Shown here piece after piece: positions 45,307 through 57,571 of a DNA stretch of 64,000 nucleotides (the first letter of the stretch is position 1; each line of letters starts with the position of its first letter). Origin of the DNA: Amyloporia xantha (lineage: Eukaryota; Basidiomycota; Agaricomycetes; Polyporales; Adustoporiaceae); the NCBI GenBank assembly GCA_036971615.1, contig JAYKKR010000034.1:248001-312000 (forward strand). The letters are read 5' to 3'. A program made the position numbers and the translations under genes. The notes beneath the pieces were generated by a model that was not told the origin of the DNA, did no database searches, and was given only the letters and a program-made list of their open reading frames with translations.

Positions 45307-47664
45307 ATGTCTTCCTCAGCTCGAGCGCTCAGCATTGGTCCCATTACATCGAAACCATTGCATCCGCCAAAACGAATTCTCTCTGATTCAGAGGACACAA
45401 GTGACCGTGCCGTAAGCAAAGACAGGGAATCTAAACGAGTCAAACGAGCAGATCACCTGCTGGACCCAAGTCAAAGACGGGATTTGAAAGACAAGGAGAA
45501 GAAGAGGAGACGCAAGAAGAAACGAAAGCAGTCGGTCGTTCGCAGCCGGAGCGTGCTTGCTGACTCGGGCGAGCATCTAGGTTCGGGGATGAACACTGAA
45601 CAGGTTGCCTCTGGCTCGGGTCTTTCTGGCCACCGTCAAGATGGTGACATCGGCGACGGTCTCATCTCGGGAGGCGTTAATCGCGGACGCTCTCCGCACG
45701 CCCACGGTAGCCGTCAGCCGTCAGTGGGGACGTCTTCCGTTACTCTGGCTACTCCGAGTCCAGAACTGTATCCAAGAATCATACCTGTGAGCACGATCAG
45801 TCCCTTGTTCATTGTGTATACATTGACCGTTCCTTACAGAGCGCTAACAGCTTGGATAAAGGGAAGGGCAGAGCGTCCCTCCCCCCTGTATCGCAAAGTG
45901 ACCAGGTAGCGTCAACCGATGCTGCCCAGCTCACTGAGCTTCGCGCACAACTAACAGCGAAAACTGATGTACGTGTTATACTGTTATTACTCGCGAGCGC
46001 CACTGTTTACCTTTCCCTGCCGCGTAGCTTTTGAACCGCCATACTGCGCTTCTTACCACATTACAGCAATCACTTACCTGCCAGATCTGCTTAGATCCTA
46101 TGCACAAGCCTTACGCACTCGCGCCCTGTGGGCATACTGCATGCCACACATGCCTCGTGTCGTGGTTTCGCGCGCCTCCCCCTGATCTCCTGCCGGGAGA
46201 AGCCCTCCCGGCATACTTTCGCAAAAAGACTTGTCCTCATTGTCGTGCTGTCGTCACTGAACGTCCGGTGGAGGTATGGGCGGTCAAAGACATGATCACA
46301 GTGCTAATTCGAAGCGGACTCGCGGATCCCCCAATGAACGCACCAGGTCCCGACACGCCCGCCTCCACTGCTAACGCAGATCCCTGGGAAGGGATATTCC
46401 GCAAGAGTGTCGGGGCCGCGGGCGGAGTGCTAGGACCCCCACCATTATTCTTTCCCGATCCTGCACCGCCCGCGTTGCTGCACCAAGCAATGGGGATCCA
46501 TGACGTAGAAGATGGCGGGGTGTACCGCTGCGTCGACTGTATGCATGAGATTTGGGACGGCGTATGCTCGTCGTGCGGGCGCCTGTACCCTGGACATGCT
46601 CACGCGCCCCACGCGCATTATGACGCTGACGGCGACGACGTGGGCCATGCAGAGCCCTGGGACGACGAAGAGGAGGAAGGGGACAGGCACGGAGAATGGA
46701 TCGGGATGGGTCCACTCGGCGGGTTCATGTGGCCGTTCGGCTGGAACCACAGTGATGACGAGACAGACTTTCATGACGATGGGAGCGCGGACGACAGTGA
46801 AGGGGGTTCGGACCTGGATGGAGATGCCCCGGCGCCGCCTCGAGGCGGACGGCGTCGCTACTCTCCAGTACATGAGGCCGCCCAGGAGCACGACGTCGTC
46901 CACAGCGACGATGAAGATGACGGTGGGTACGAAAGTAGCTTTATAGATGATGAGGACGACCAAGGCCTGCCTCTTCGGCTGAGCAGTCTCAGGCCGTCAG
47001 CAGTCTGGGCCTCGGACAATGAAGACGAAGAAGACGAAAACGGCGGCAGCGATGTGGTCGAATATGTTGGCAGGCCCAGAAGGCACAATGTCAATTCGCC
47101 CGTTCAGCCACTGAACAATGAGCCGTTCTTTACCGATGAAGAAGACGAACCTCGTTCGACGGGATATCTAGTCTCTGGCGGACGATCTGCTCGAATACGC
47201 CGCGCCGCTCCTCGGATAGTCTCCTCGGAGGACGACGAAAATAGCGAGGATGAAACCGACAACGTGCCGGCTCCGAGTCCACAGGTCGAAAGGCGGCTGT
47301 ACCGACCGTCCTCTGCTGTGCTCGATCCCGATGAGGATGAGGATGAAGATCGAATATCAGACATAGGAGACGAGAATGAGTACAGGTAACAAATTGTGTG
47401 TTCCCTTTGGCGTATTGGTCTGACCTTTTGCTTGCCTGCGCAGATACCTAGCAGACGAAGTTGCGGCTCGAGAGCGGTAAGCATGTGTTTATTTCATTAT
47501 TTGACCTGTCATAAGTCCGATATCACAGAGAAATCTATGGCGACGATGGATCCGTATCGCGACATCCTGGCTTCGATGACTATGGAGACTATGAGGAGAG
47601 CATTGATGAAGAGGGAGGCATGGGTGAAGAGGTATATACGGAATGGGATGATGATGAGTATTGA
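45307..47664 (+). CDS. RING-finger protein (probable E3 ubiquitin ligase) with long acidic tail
   Basis: Exons 45307-45786, 45840-45968, 46028-47385, 47444-47476, 47529-47664; 2136 nt, 711 residues. A Lys/Arg-rich nuclear-localisation-like stretch (KDKEKKRRRKKKRKQ) precedes a short coiled region and a C3HC4 RING: CQICLDPMHKPYALAPCGHTACHTC, then CPHCRAVV after a 25-residue insert containing YFRKK. A second Cys cluster (YRCVDCMHEIWDGVCSSCGRLYPGH) resembles an extra zinc-binding element. The remaining 300 residues are dominated by Asp/Glu clusters. It should transfer ubiquitin in the nucleus; partners are unknown. The arrangement recalls CHFR-like RING proteins, but no FHA domain is seen. Confidence 0.8.
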
Positions 47665-48509
47665 AGCACGTTTAAAACCCCTTATAAGATGATCAGGACA
47701 TTGAGGTTGTGTATATTCCACTTGCTTAGTGAAGTATGGATCCATGATACCTCTTCATGATTCGGTTGCAGTCATATTATTCCCTCATTGTCATGTTGTG
47801 ATTCATGTAAAGTCTGCTATCAAACTTTTTCAATTTAATGTCCGTATCACCAATGATAAATTCAATTACAATCTTAATACATACAACTTTGAAAATTGGC
47901 TGTACTTTGATCTTGTGCCTAAATCTTGAATTGTCCTGTGATTACCATGACACTGAAGTGCATGGTAGTGGGTAGAGGATGCCAAATTTTATATATGCAG
48001 GGAACAGTGTGAAAACTTATGCTATCAGGAATATAGATGGCTTGAGCTTGTTTGTACAAGGATTTTCACTGCACTGCTCCATCAAGTTAGACTGTGGGAT
48101 TATTTTTTTCTCAAAGATGACTATGAACAGTATCTAATTCAGTGCAGGCATAAGCAAAATGCCAATTTTACTTGGAATCTGTCTTAGTGTATTTGAATGG
48201 CAAATTAATCATTTAAGGCATGTTAAAGCTAACCTCTATTCTTAAATTTGTCTCAAATGTTCTTGAAGATCTTAAATAAGACCACAAGACAACTTAAGAC
48301 AGGCTAGGTATATGAAGTAAAAGTTGAATCTTCCTCATGAGGCAACTAAGTTCAAGTTCCATTACAATTTCCTGCAATATATCACCTTGCAAAACCAGGA
48401 ACTCTTGATCTTATCTTTTTCAACAAAATACAATTAACACTCATAGTAAGTCATGATGCCAGTGCTCCACTCAGAATTCCCAGGGAGTGGACCCATCTGA
48501 CCCAGATCC
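47665..48509. other. AT-rich, CpG-poor intergenic DNA
   Basis: No gene. The only two CpG between 47700 and 48600 that I see are near 47763 and 47842; after that the sequence is CpG-free into the F-box pseudogene. Long A/T runs and many TpG/CpA dinucleotides suggest past C-to-T decay. Confidence 0.55.
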
Positions 48510-49978
48510 CTATTCAATCTGATCAATGTCTTCTGAAATATCTTCTAAAGTCTCTCCTGAACAGTGCTCTTCTGCAAATTTTATGTTCATACCATCAAAA
48601 TTCAGATTTCTATGCAAGTAAAAACGCACACCTTTGAGGGCCTTAATGATTTGAGTATTTGCTGCTGTGTAAGTAAATTTATAATGGCCTCTCTTGAACT
48701 TGAATGGATAGTTGATGTTCTGCACTACAAACTCCAGCTTATACTGTTTGATAAGACTCTTTGATACCTTCAGCAATGGTAATGCAATATTGTGGGCTCC
48801 ATGAGCATCACATGATATGCTAAGCTAATCATCCATAGCAACAGTGATCTCCACCATCTTCAGGTCACCAAAGGCTGGCCCTTCTAGGACAGTCATAAGA
48901 GAGGCCCATATATCTGATGATATTGGAATTTTATCTGCTAGGCCCCTTAAGTGAAGCTGCACCTTACCACCACAACTGATGTGTGATAGGAAGTCAGCCA
49001 CTCCCAAAATCTGATCTGGAGACCAAATAAGATCCAGCTCCAACTTGTCCAACACTGGAAACTTGATGAATGATGTTAGGATATAACCTGTGCATTAACC
49101 AAACCCATGATCATCACATCCAACAACCAAGTGCCTCAAATTGTCAGTACTTGCAGCTAGGAATGGCCCAATGTAACACTCCTTCTCAATGGAAGCATTG
49201 ATGACCTCAATAGACAATGTTTGAATGGATTTGCACAAGGATGTTTGGGAAAATAATTCAAAAAGTGGGTTGATCTGGTTGTTGGTCTCACACATGAGAA
49301 GGTGTGTTAAATTGCACCTAGCACTCCTCTGTCTTTGAGGTTGCCAGAAAGATGCTGGTGTCTTGAAATTGACACTAAACATGGTGAGCCTGGTAAGCAC
49401 AGGCATTGCACAAATGAGGCAGTAGAGCTCATTAGGACAATTGAGTGTGCAACTATTGAGCTCCAGAGTGTTGACAGATGAGAATAGGGGAAAGAGCACA
49501 GGAGGACTGATGTGTGATTCAGTGTGAAGGTACATGAATCCAGGTTGCTTGAGAAAGCTCCCTGACCTTGGCCAGAGCTGGTGCCAGGAGAAGGGGCACT
49601 AGATGGATGAAATCCTGAACTGGTTTCCTTTGTGAAGATGATTTTTGTTCTTCATTTTCCCAACACTTCTTCCTAGAGTTCCAGCTTCCCACAAGATGCA
49701 ACACCTGCAAGGAGTGAGGAGGTAGCTTTGTTTTGCAATTATATGCAATGCTCTCCAGTTCTTTGTGACTGCCAATGAACACGTGGTGATACAGTGCTTT
49801 GTGACTAGCCGGGAGAAAGGCATGGCAAACTAGGCAATATGCATTGAGAGTTGAGAGGGTCATGGGGTATCTTGGTCTGCTTGCAAAAGAAGGATCATAG
49901 TGTCCAAGAAGACCAATTATATGCTCAAATATTTCAAGTGGAAAAACAGGCCCCCTTATTGTAGGTCAACTTGGGCAT
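48510..49978 (-). pseudogene. Decayed F-box/LRR-like gene in a CpG desert
   Basis: Read on the minus strand, a possible start at 49978 (MPKL) is offset by one base near 49966 from a clear F-box segment (FPLEIFEHIIGLLGHYDPSF, then CLVCHAFLPASHKALYHHVF). The frame shifts again near 49550. It then runs through leucine-rich segments (VNTLELNSCTLNCPNELYCL, LDKLELDLIWSP), interrupted by in-frame TAA at 49095-49097 and TAG at 48825-48827, to a final stop at 48510. Between 47842 and 50016 there are only three CpG. Compared with the intact F-box gene at 32290 it is a different subfamily. The lesions make it non-functional as written. Confidence 0.75.
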
Positions 49979-51709
49979 CTGTGGAATGGTGTAATGTGAT
50001 GTGGGGAGAATGTGTATCGCGACCGATGTAGACAGCACAGGGTGAAGCCGTGGGAATCTTGAGTGATCTTGTTCTCGCAGTGGTGTCTGATTGCGATTGA
50101 CATCTACGAGAAAATTGTCTGCCGGATAGATGAGGTCTTTCTACAAGTCAGTGAGATCTCAGTTCGGTCAATACACATTACTCACTGTACGTAAGTTTAT
50201 GTTCACTCCATCACAAAGCGCACGAAAGAGGCGCAGTGACGCGGACAGTAGTAGCTGGCGTCACGCCACGACGCGCTGAGGGAAAAACAGTCGCGTAGAA
50301 CAACGTCGCGACCAGGAGTGAGTGGGACAAGAGGATTGTACAACGGCGCACGCGAGATCAATGGTTCGGTAGGAGGACGAGGGATGTGTCTGTGTAAATT
50401 GCGCGATATAGGCGTGCCGGTGAGCAGCGCTGATTCACAGCAAGGGACGGTAGCGTACGAGCGTCGCCTTGAGATATAGAGCGAGGGGATGATCGGTCAG
50501 TGAGATGAGTGAGAGTAGAATGCAGCGAGAGCACCGACAAAAACACTTGAATCAAGCAGGGCGATGGGACCAATGGAGAGGGATTCCCGCGAAATGACAG
50601 GGTCTTATGTTCGCTCGCGAGCGCCGAGCAATGGGCGTCTAGCTCGAGAGCGGTAATAGGGTTCCTGGGACATGAGACTATCCGTACATCACGCTCCTCT
50701 GTACTTCATTGCACAGGGGGGCAGTACTGTCATGGGCGCTCAGCGGAATGCGTACCCAGTGAATTTCTGGCTTTGCGTTACATGTGCAGCTATACGCAGA
50801 CATAGCTCCTCATCCTATTGCAATGCTTCCTAGCTTAGTGAATTGTCGTCCGAGCAACCTTGTAGATACTAAAAATGTCCGACATTTCACAGCCAAGTAC
50901 GCTCATCGTCGAGCATTGGATAATGAGCAAGAGACAAGAGGCTCGACAAGAATCGAACCGCACAGATTAGGTGTCTAGACTGGTAGGAAGTGCCGAGTGA
51001 GACGAGGCAGATGAAGAGAGATGGTCGCGAGAACTGAGACCGGCATTTCCAAGGGTCGATCAGTCATGTGAGCGCTCCGAGGTCTTTGAATGCTTCCAGT
51101 GTTCCTCGGCCACAAGTCTCTGGATTCTTTTTTTTTAATTCTACGAATTTATACTAAGTCTCTGGATTCGCATACGGCTCCTATCCCTCCTGCTTTTCTG
51201 TACTATATTCAAACCCTAATTAATTCGAAAGCATATAACACAGCCCGTCGTTATATCTATAATTCTCCATCAAGTTCCAGCTCTCGCGCCGTGCCGCCTG
51301 CGGCGTGGATCCTGGAGCTGTGATACATTTCAGTGCGTTCATGAGCTTCTCTGGTTTCAAAGTTCGTCTCAACATTGTTCTTGTGTTTGATCTTTGCAGA
51401 TGTGATGATATCATTCGTGCCAGGGGGGTATATACAGTATGAACATCTCACACGAAAGATGTTGGTGGCCGCAATGCCCCTTGAATGGCCGATTCACGGC
51501 TGCGACCACGTAATCAGCTAAGATTAGGATTGTCTACGCCGATCCAATCCTGTCATAGATAACTTAGCTGTCGCATTGCAATGCTGAGCTTATGAGCAAG
51601 AATAGGTATGTGTCTCGAATCTGGGTACTAGGCTGTCATTCTTCGTATGAAATACGTCAGTCGTGATCAATAATGTCAAGAAAGAAATCAGGGTAGCAAT
51701 TAACAGATA
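49979..51709. other. Intergenic region
   Basis: No gene supported. CpG returns abruptly at about 50017. Around 51205-51430 a minus-strand open segment (MRCSYCIYPPGTNDIITSA) starts near a CTGTATATACCCCCC sequence; it might be a retroelement remnant, but no domain is recognisable. Confidence 0.4.
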
Positions 51710-52901
51710 TCAGACCCCATCTCCGACGCTTCGCACGGATTTGGCATCAAGGTTAGACTGACTTGCGCTCTCCGCACGCTCGACATCCGCCTCGATCCGC
51801 CCACGCACGGTACGCAGCGCAAGTGCCGACATGGTTTCCAGCGCCTGATCCCTGGACCACGCCCGCCCCTGGACCACACGCAATACGATCATCTGCGGGG
51901 AAACACACTATCACGAGGCACCCGTCAACCTAACGCACGCCGCGCCCGACCAGACTGGGACTCACCGTGAACATCGCATACAGGCCTCCAAAGAAGATCT
52001 GGATGTCGCTCTCCAAACCGTACGAGACGAGCCACGCGATGCCCGCTGTGGAATAGGGCAGCGCCGACTCGACGATGATACTGATATACTTGTGCAGGCT
52101 GCTCTTCTTCTGGGGCACATACACGGCTTTGCTGAGGTAGATGATCCGGCCGAGAATCAGACAGGTGAGGATGATGTTCAGGCCGATGGTAAGAGAGTAG
52201 TACGAGAGGCCGAATTTGACGGACAGCCCGCTGAAGAAATCGGCGCTGGGTGATCCCGAGGAGTACAGGAGCAAGATGCTAAGAGCTGCAAGAGGTGAAA
52301 TCAAGTCAACAGAGCTGCTCACAATGACGAGAAGTAATCAAGCTGACACTTACCGAGGGTGGCAACGTAGATGATACAGGGGAAGATGATAATCCGCATA
52401 TCATTCCACACGACATGGCATCGATAGATCTACGCACGGATGAAGTTGTGTACCTCTTACTCGAATATCACTCAGTTTAGCCTTACCATATACGCGTCCG
52501 CGAAGAGATTCAGCATGACAGTCGCCGTCGTACCCATAGTCTGGTACCACACTGCCGCATAGTCTGCTAGGTAAGCCGCTGACCCACCAGGATAGTCGGC
52601 GTTGACGATCCACATCTCCTCCCCAAATACCCCTTGAACCGCAACGTAAATCGTGATGAGGACAAGCAGCGCTATGCTGAAGAACGCAAGGAAATTGTCG
52701 TATCGTGACCGTTTGCGACCACTCTCTGAATCAAACAGTCGTGACATGGTCATGCAGAACAGTACTAGCTCGACACCTGAGAAACGACCGCATTATGAGC
52801 CATTTTGGCTGGTCGTAAACTCTACCCACTACGTGCTCACCGTATAGGATGTCATTGAAGTTGTTGCTAATATAGAATGCGTTTTGGAAGAGGGATGACA
52901 T
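51710..52901 (-). CDS. Seven-helix membrane protein, paralogue A
   Basis: Exons (minus): 52901-52841, 52776-52487, 52429-52354, 52285-51966, 51892-51710; 930 nt, 309 residues. Starts MSSLFQNAFYISNNFNDILY. About seven hydrophobic helices alternate with short loops; a conserved extracellular-type loop reads GEEMWIVNADYPGGSAAYL. The C-terminal 60 residues are hydrophilic and Ser-rich. This belongs to an uncharacterised Basidiomycete membrane-protein family; receptor-like topology is all that can be said. Five exons, with intron positions and phases identical to paralogue B, prove common descent. Confidence 0.82.
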
Positions 52902-54377
52902 GACGATGTGAAGCGACGGCAGAGAGACCCGCGAACGTAGAGAGGAAGCGGCAGAGACAAGAGCCCGATGATACCTGAAGGCACGGGCACTGTTCGGCCC
53001 GCTGTTATGTCCATGTGAAATGAGCTGGCCTTCCAGAGCGTTTGAGGGTTATCTATCTGGGGATCAGGTTAGCATGTGTACGCGTCTACGGTTGCCGCAG
53101 AGTGTCTTTTCAGTTGCCGCTCTCAGATATCTTCTTTGACGGCGTCCGTTGGCTACGCTTCTGTGGCCATACCCTCTGCCCTCCGTTTGCTGTGAGAAAT
53201 ACCGGTCGTGGATCGACCCGAAATGATTGACAAAGAGGATGTCTGCAATATGACAGCTGTTGTGGATGGTATGCCATAGTTGTCACGGTATTCGGGTTTT
53301 ATTGCTTACTGTGATGTGGTGTGGCAAAACACGCCAGATCAGTACCAGAGTGAATGGAACCAAGTCATGGATGATAAACAGATGTACGGAACAAGGGACC
53401 TTTATAAGCCAAAGATAGGGAGGCGACAGCGGCGCTCATAGAGCTCCTGACTGTATAAGGTAGACAAGGGAGCTGATACGACCCTATACGACCACTCAAA
53501 CACTAAATGAGCGCCTCGACGTATCACGTGAATGGATCTCAATAGCGATCTTGCTCAAAGTTCAATCTCGATTTAGAATCGGCGCTCGTTGAGCCCCAAC
53601 TCGGAAGTCCTGAGTCGTGCACTAGCATAAGAGAGCAGTTCGTCAAACCTTGCTCTCATAGCTGGCGTGTTTCATATTGAATTTCGTGGTATATTATGGT
53701 GGACCACGTCACCCACAGAGGGCGACAAGAGCTCACACTGATGAACACGATTCTGTGCGTTTGATCAACTAGTATCAATGGGAGATGTACTGACATTTTC
53801 CCGCTCTGCGCACGGGAAAAATCCTGCTAAGTATTCCACTATAATTTTCCACCATCAACATGACCATACCCAATCCAAACTGGTTTGGTGCTTGCCCCTC
53901 TGAGTTGACGCGCATCTCAGGCTCTTCGAAGTGTTCTCCTGTCGTTGCCACTGGTTTCCAGCAACCAGCTTCTGGAGTTCCTAGGAATGCGGCTTTATAT
54001 GTATCACTCGTTTAATTTCTGCTGTGGTTGATCGTACTTAACGCGGTTTTGAAATCTTGTCCTCGGCGTCATGATAACAAAGCGTCACTCAGTATGCTCA
54101 TTTTCGGCGGCAGGAGTTCTGTGCGATGTCGAAGTATGATGGTAGATAAGTAGCCCCTGACGTGAGACCTATCGGTGTTCCCTTCAACAATCCGCGTAAC
54201 TTGCATTGCCATCGATCGCGGCGGCGTGTATTAATCGAGACCGCCTCTCTGAACCTATGCCACTCTTCTAGTCCCGCGTTGAAGCAGCTTCTTTGGGGCA
54301 GACAAGCTCGAGGTGCGAGTCGTGAAGTATATTGCTCCCGGCGGCATCCACTCATTGGTTGCGATTACAGCAACACC
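52902..54377. promoter_or_regulatory. Divergent region between the two membrane-protein paralogues
   Basis: 1.48 kb between head-to-head starts. No gene seen. It must contain both promoters. Confidence 0.4.
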
Positions 54378-55602
54378 ATGTCTTCCCTCTTTCAGAATGC
54401 ATACTACGTTGGCAACAGCATCAGCGGAATATTGTACGGTGAGTAGCACGCGCTATACGCACGCTCTAATGCCCCGAACTCCGCTTACCCTACTCGTGAC
54501 AGGCATGGAGCTTATATTATATGGCTTGACTATGCATACGTTGTTGAAGAACAGGAGGAAACTCACCCGATCCGACAAATTCTTCATTTTCCTGAGCACG
54601 GCGATGCTCTTCCTCATCACCATATTCTTCTCCACTGAAGTGGTCTTCGGCGAAGAAATGTGGATCGTTAACGCAGACTACCCTGGCGGTTCTGCGGCTT
54701 ATCTCGGGGAATACGCTTCTGTGTGGTACCAGACTATGGGCACGACCTCATCGATCGCACTCAACTTGTTGGCCGATGCGCTCATGGTGAGATACACTTT
54801 CCTGCAGAACAATGTCTCGGACTGCGCTGAACTTTGCCCAGATATATCGTTGCTATATCGTATACAACAATTATCACATCGTCATAGTTCCTTGTATAAT
54901 CTATCTTGCCTCCGCAGGTACGTCGTCGTGTCTCACGGAGTGCCAGTGTGACACCAGCGCAATCTCTGACCTGCCCGTCCCAGCCTTCGGGATCATTCTT
55001 CTCTGCGTGTCCGGCGCACCCAACGGCAACTTCTTCGTCGGCTTCTCAGAGAAGGCCGGCATATGCTACTACTCGACCACCATCGGCCTGAACGTGATCA
55101 CGACATGTCTGATCTGCGCGCGGATCCTCTTCTTCTCGCGGCGCATGAGCAAGGAGCTCGACCGCAGCGCGTCCCGTCCTTACACCAACGCAGCCGCGCT
55201 GCTCATCGAGTCCGCGCTGCCTTACAGTCTTTTCGGCATCGCCTTTCTGGTGAGCTTCGGCCTGGATAACGACATGGAGATTCTCTTCGGGTCCCTGTAC
55301 AGTATGTTCACGGTACGTGGACGATCCCTTACCCGTAGCACTCACGTGTGTCAGCGCGTGCTTATGCTCAGCCCGTGAAAACGCAGTGCATATCCCCTCA
55401 ATTACTCATTCTGCGCGTCGTCGCAGGCAGGGCGTGGACGAAGCGGCAGACGGAAGGCAGCGTCGTTTCCAGCACCATGTTTGGCCATGGCTCGGGTCCC
55501 ATGTCCCGGTATGCAGGCGCCAACAGCAACGGCACTGCGATTAGTCTGCAGCTGCAGACCATCTCCAAGTCGGATGTGGCGTCCCAGATTGACAAGGCGT
55601 GA
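54378..55602 (+). CDS. Seven-helix membrane protein, paralogue B
   Basis: Exons 54378-54438, 54503-54786, 54842-54917, 54984-55312, 55387-55602; 966 nt, 321 residues. Starts MSSLFQNAYYVGNSISGILY and shares with paralogue A the loop GEEMWIVNADYPGGSAAYL, WYQTMGTTS, IYRCYIVYNNY, and ESALPYS. Exon 1 (61 nt) and exon 3 (76 nt) are the same length in both genes. The tail (after RVVAGRAW) is Ser/Gly/Gln-rich and has diverged. Both copies look intact and are divergently oriented, consistent with an inverted duplication. Function unknown. Confidence 0.85.
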
Positions 55603-56482
55603 TACGCAACGTGGGCTGGCTGGGAAAGGTGGCCTCACTTTGAGTTTTCAGGTTCGAGGTCCGGCGTAGAGATAAGAATGGACATCGATTCCGGCACCAC
55701 CCTTGAATCTTCTTCCTTGTTTTTTGAGATCTTATCCAGGTCAGAGTTCTGCTGATTGGAGCATAGGTCAGGAGGGAGCGTCCAATAGGTGGAATGGCGT
55801 GACTGATTCGTAAGAGTTCCGCAAAGTACGGTATTGACAGATCTGTAACTCTAATTATTACAATCCTCTCTTGGCTGCAGGAGACCATAATGCGGTCAAC
55901 ATAAATGGATGCACAGTTCCGCAGAAAGGACCAGTACGTGCGATAGGATGCCAGGACGCTCACAAGTTCTGATTCATGACAGAGGCAAGTTGGGATAAGG
56001 AGGAGCTACTTGAGACCGCTCGATTCAATGAAGCCCTCGCACGGTTTCCGATTGGCCGATTTCAACACCACCCGCGACGGCGCCATCCGTAAACTGATCG
56101 AAGTTCGGAAACCTAAATGGAACGTGTCCACAGTGTCCACCCAGATCGAATTATTCTATCACGCAGCGAACTTTAAAGCTTGGTAGCGCTATCTCAGCGG
56201 CCCTTTAAGCTCCAGTGTCCACTTAACCCACGAGTCCGCGCGCTGTCGTGATTTTGGTGTGTCAGTCGTTCGTATCATAGCAAACTTGAACTGTGCACGC
56301 GTAGCTAGTGTGTAGTCAATCCTATTCTCCGCCGAGAATTATTATACGAGTAAGTAACCGCATCATTGCCAGCATAATTTTGTATGTTTTTTGCCTTCTG
56401 ACTCCAATCTCCACGATCGCGGCATAGTCTCAACACTAGCCCTTCACCTTGTTCCGGATATTACGCGGCTACACCTAAACGA
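55603..56482. other. Intergenic region before the acetyltransferase gene
   Basis: 880 bp, no supportable gene. Short open frames are shadows. Confidence 0.45.
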
Positions 56483-57571
56483 ATGTCAATGGCTTTTCCC
56501 GATGTCTCTGTACAGATAGTCTCGCACCCAGATGGTCAGTTCTGTTCACACAAGAATGTCCCATCTGTGATACTGACCTCGGGACGTCATTACAGAGGCA
56601 CTGGTTGAAGAAGCAGTCGATGTGTTCTCAAAATTGATGCCAGAGGGTGGGTACCATTTCATCTCTTCCCTCTGGAGCCGTCGCGCTGAAGACGGCTTCG
56701 CAGACCCTGCAGCTATAGCGTTAACGGGAGGGAACATCTCCCTGCTTCCGGATCTTGCACGAGCCATGATCAGGCCTCTCGCCTTCATCGCTGGAGACAT
56801 GTACACCGCGACCGACGAGAATGGCGCCCTGGTAGGATTCACTCTGTGGACTCCTCCCGGCCAGGTCCTGTTCGGCACGTGAGTCTTCGCACTGAATTCC
56901 TTGATTACGTTGGACATTGAGCCGTGCAGGGAGGAGCAGCGTCAGCTGGGCTACTTCGACTTCATGAACAAGCTATCCGAGGAAGCCAAAACCTATTATG
57001 CGCAAGTGGTCAGTGTGCTTCTTTTGGACAGCATCACGAACAGGTTTGACGTGAAATTGTCCCCAGCTCGGAAAGGACTTCCCTGCTGTTATTGACGAGT
57101 TGACTGGCATTCCTGACGTGAGTTCATATTCCTCAACAATGCAATTCTGCTTACCGTTTACTACTACACATGTCTTGAAGACGGAATTGAATACGTACTG
57201 GTGCGATTTTGCTTTTGTTAAGGCTGACCACCAAGGAAGGGGTATAGCTAAAGCAATGTTCGCACTGGCCTACGAGAAGGTTAGCACACGCCCACGAGGA
57301 GAAGTATCATATTCGGCTTTCGTGTCGGCTCACATGCATATTTCGCAACAGGCGAAGAAGAATGGGTATACTATGGCGCTCTCCACAACCAACGAGCGCA
57401 ATGTGAGTAGATAGCCGGATGCTTCCCTTGTGATGTCTTATACTTTCGTAGGTCGCCATTTACGAAAGCTTAGACTTCACGCTGAAGGGGTCTAAGGAGA
57501 TGCCTTCTCCATGGGGCGGATGGCCCGCGTATATCTTTGTCAGAGAGACGAAAGAGGATCGGGATTTGTGA
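56483..57571 (+). CDS. GNAT-family N-acetyltransferase
   Basis: Exons 56483-56534, 56596-56878, 56930-57008, 57067-57117, 57181-57279, 57352-57402, 57452-57571; 735 nt, 244 residues. The GNAT core is visible after splicing: strand WCDFAFVKADHQGRGIAKAMF, where HQGRGIAKA is the acetyl-CoA pyrophosphate loop (Q/RxxGxG/A), then AKKNGYTMALSTTNERNVAIYESLDF, the usual motif B. The N-terminal half (GDMYTATDENGALVGFTLWTPPG) is the preceding beta-sheet. Fungal members of this group are often annotated only as acetyltransferase; the substrate cannot be told from sequence. Intact. Confidence 0.85.

Noticed and set aside
50930..51010. GAATCGAACC motif resembling the T-arm of a minus-strand tRNA
   Set aside because: The flanking bases cannot form a 5-bp T stem or an acceptor stem.
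51205..51430. Possible Copia-like retroelement remnant
   Set aside because: Only a suggestive CTGTATATACCCCCC sequence and a short open frame; no domain or terminal repeat found.
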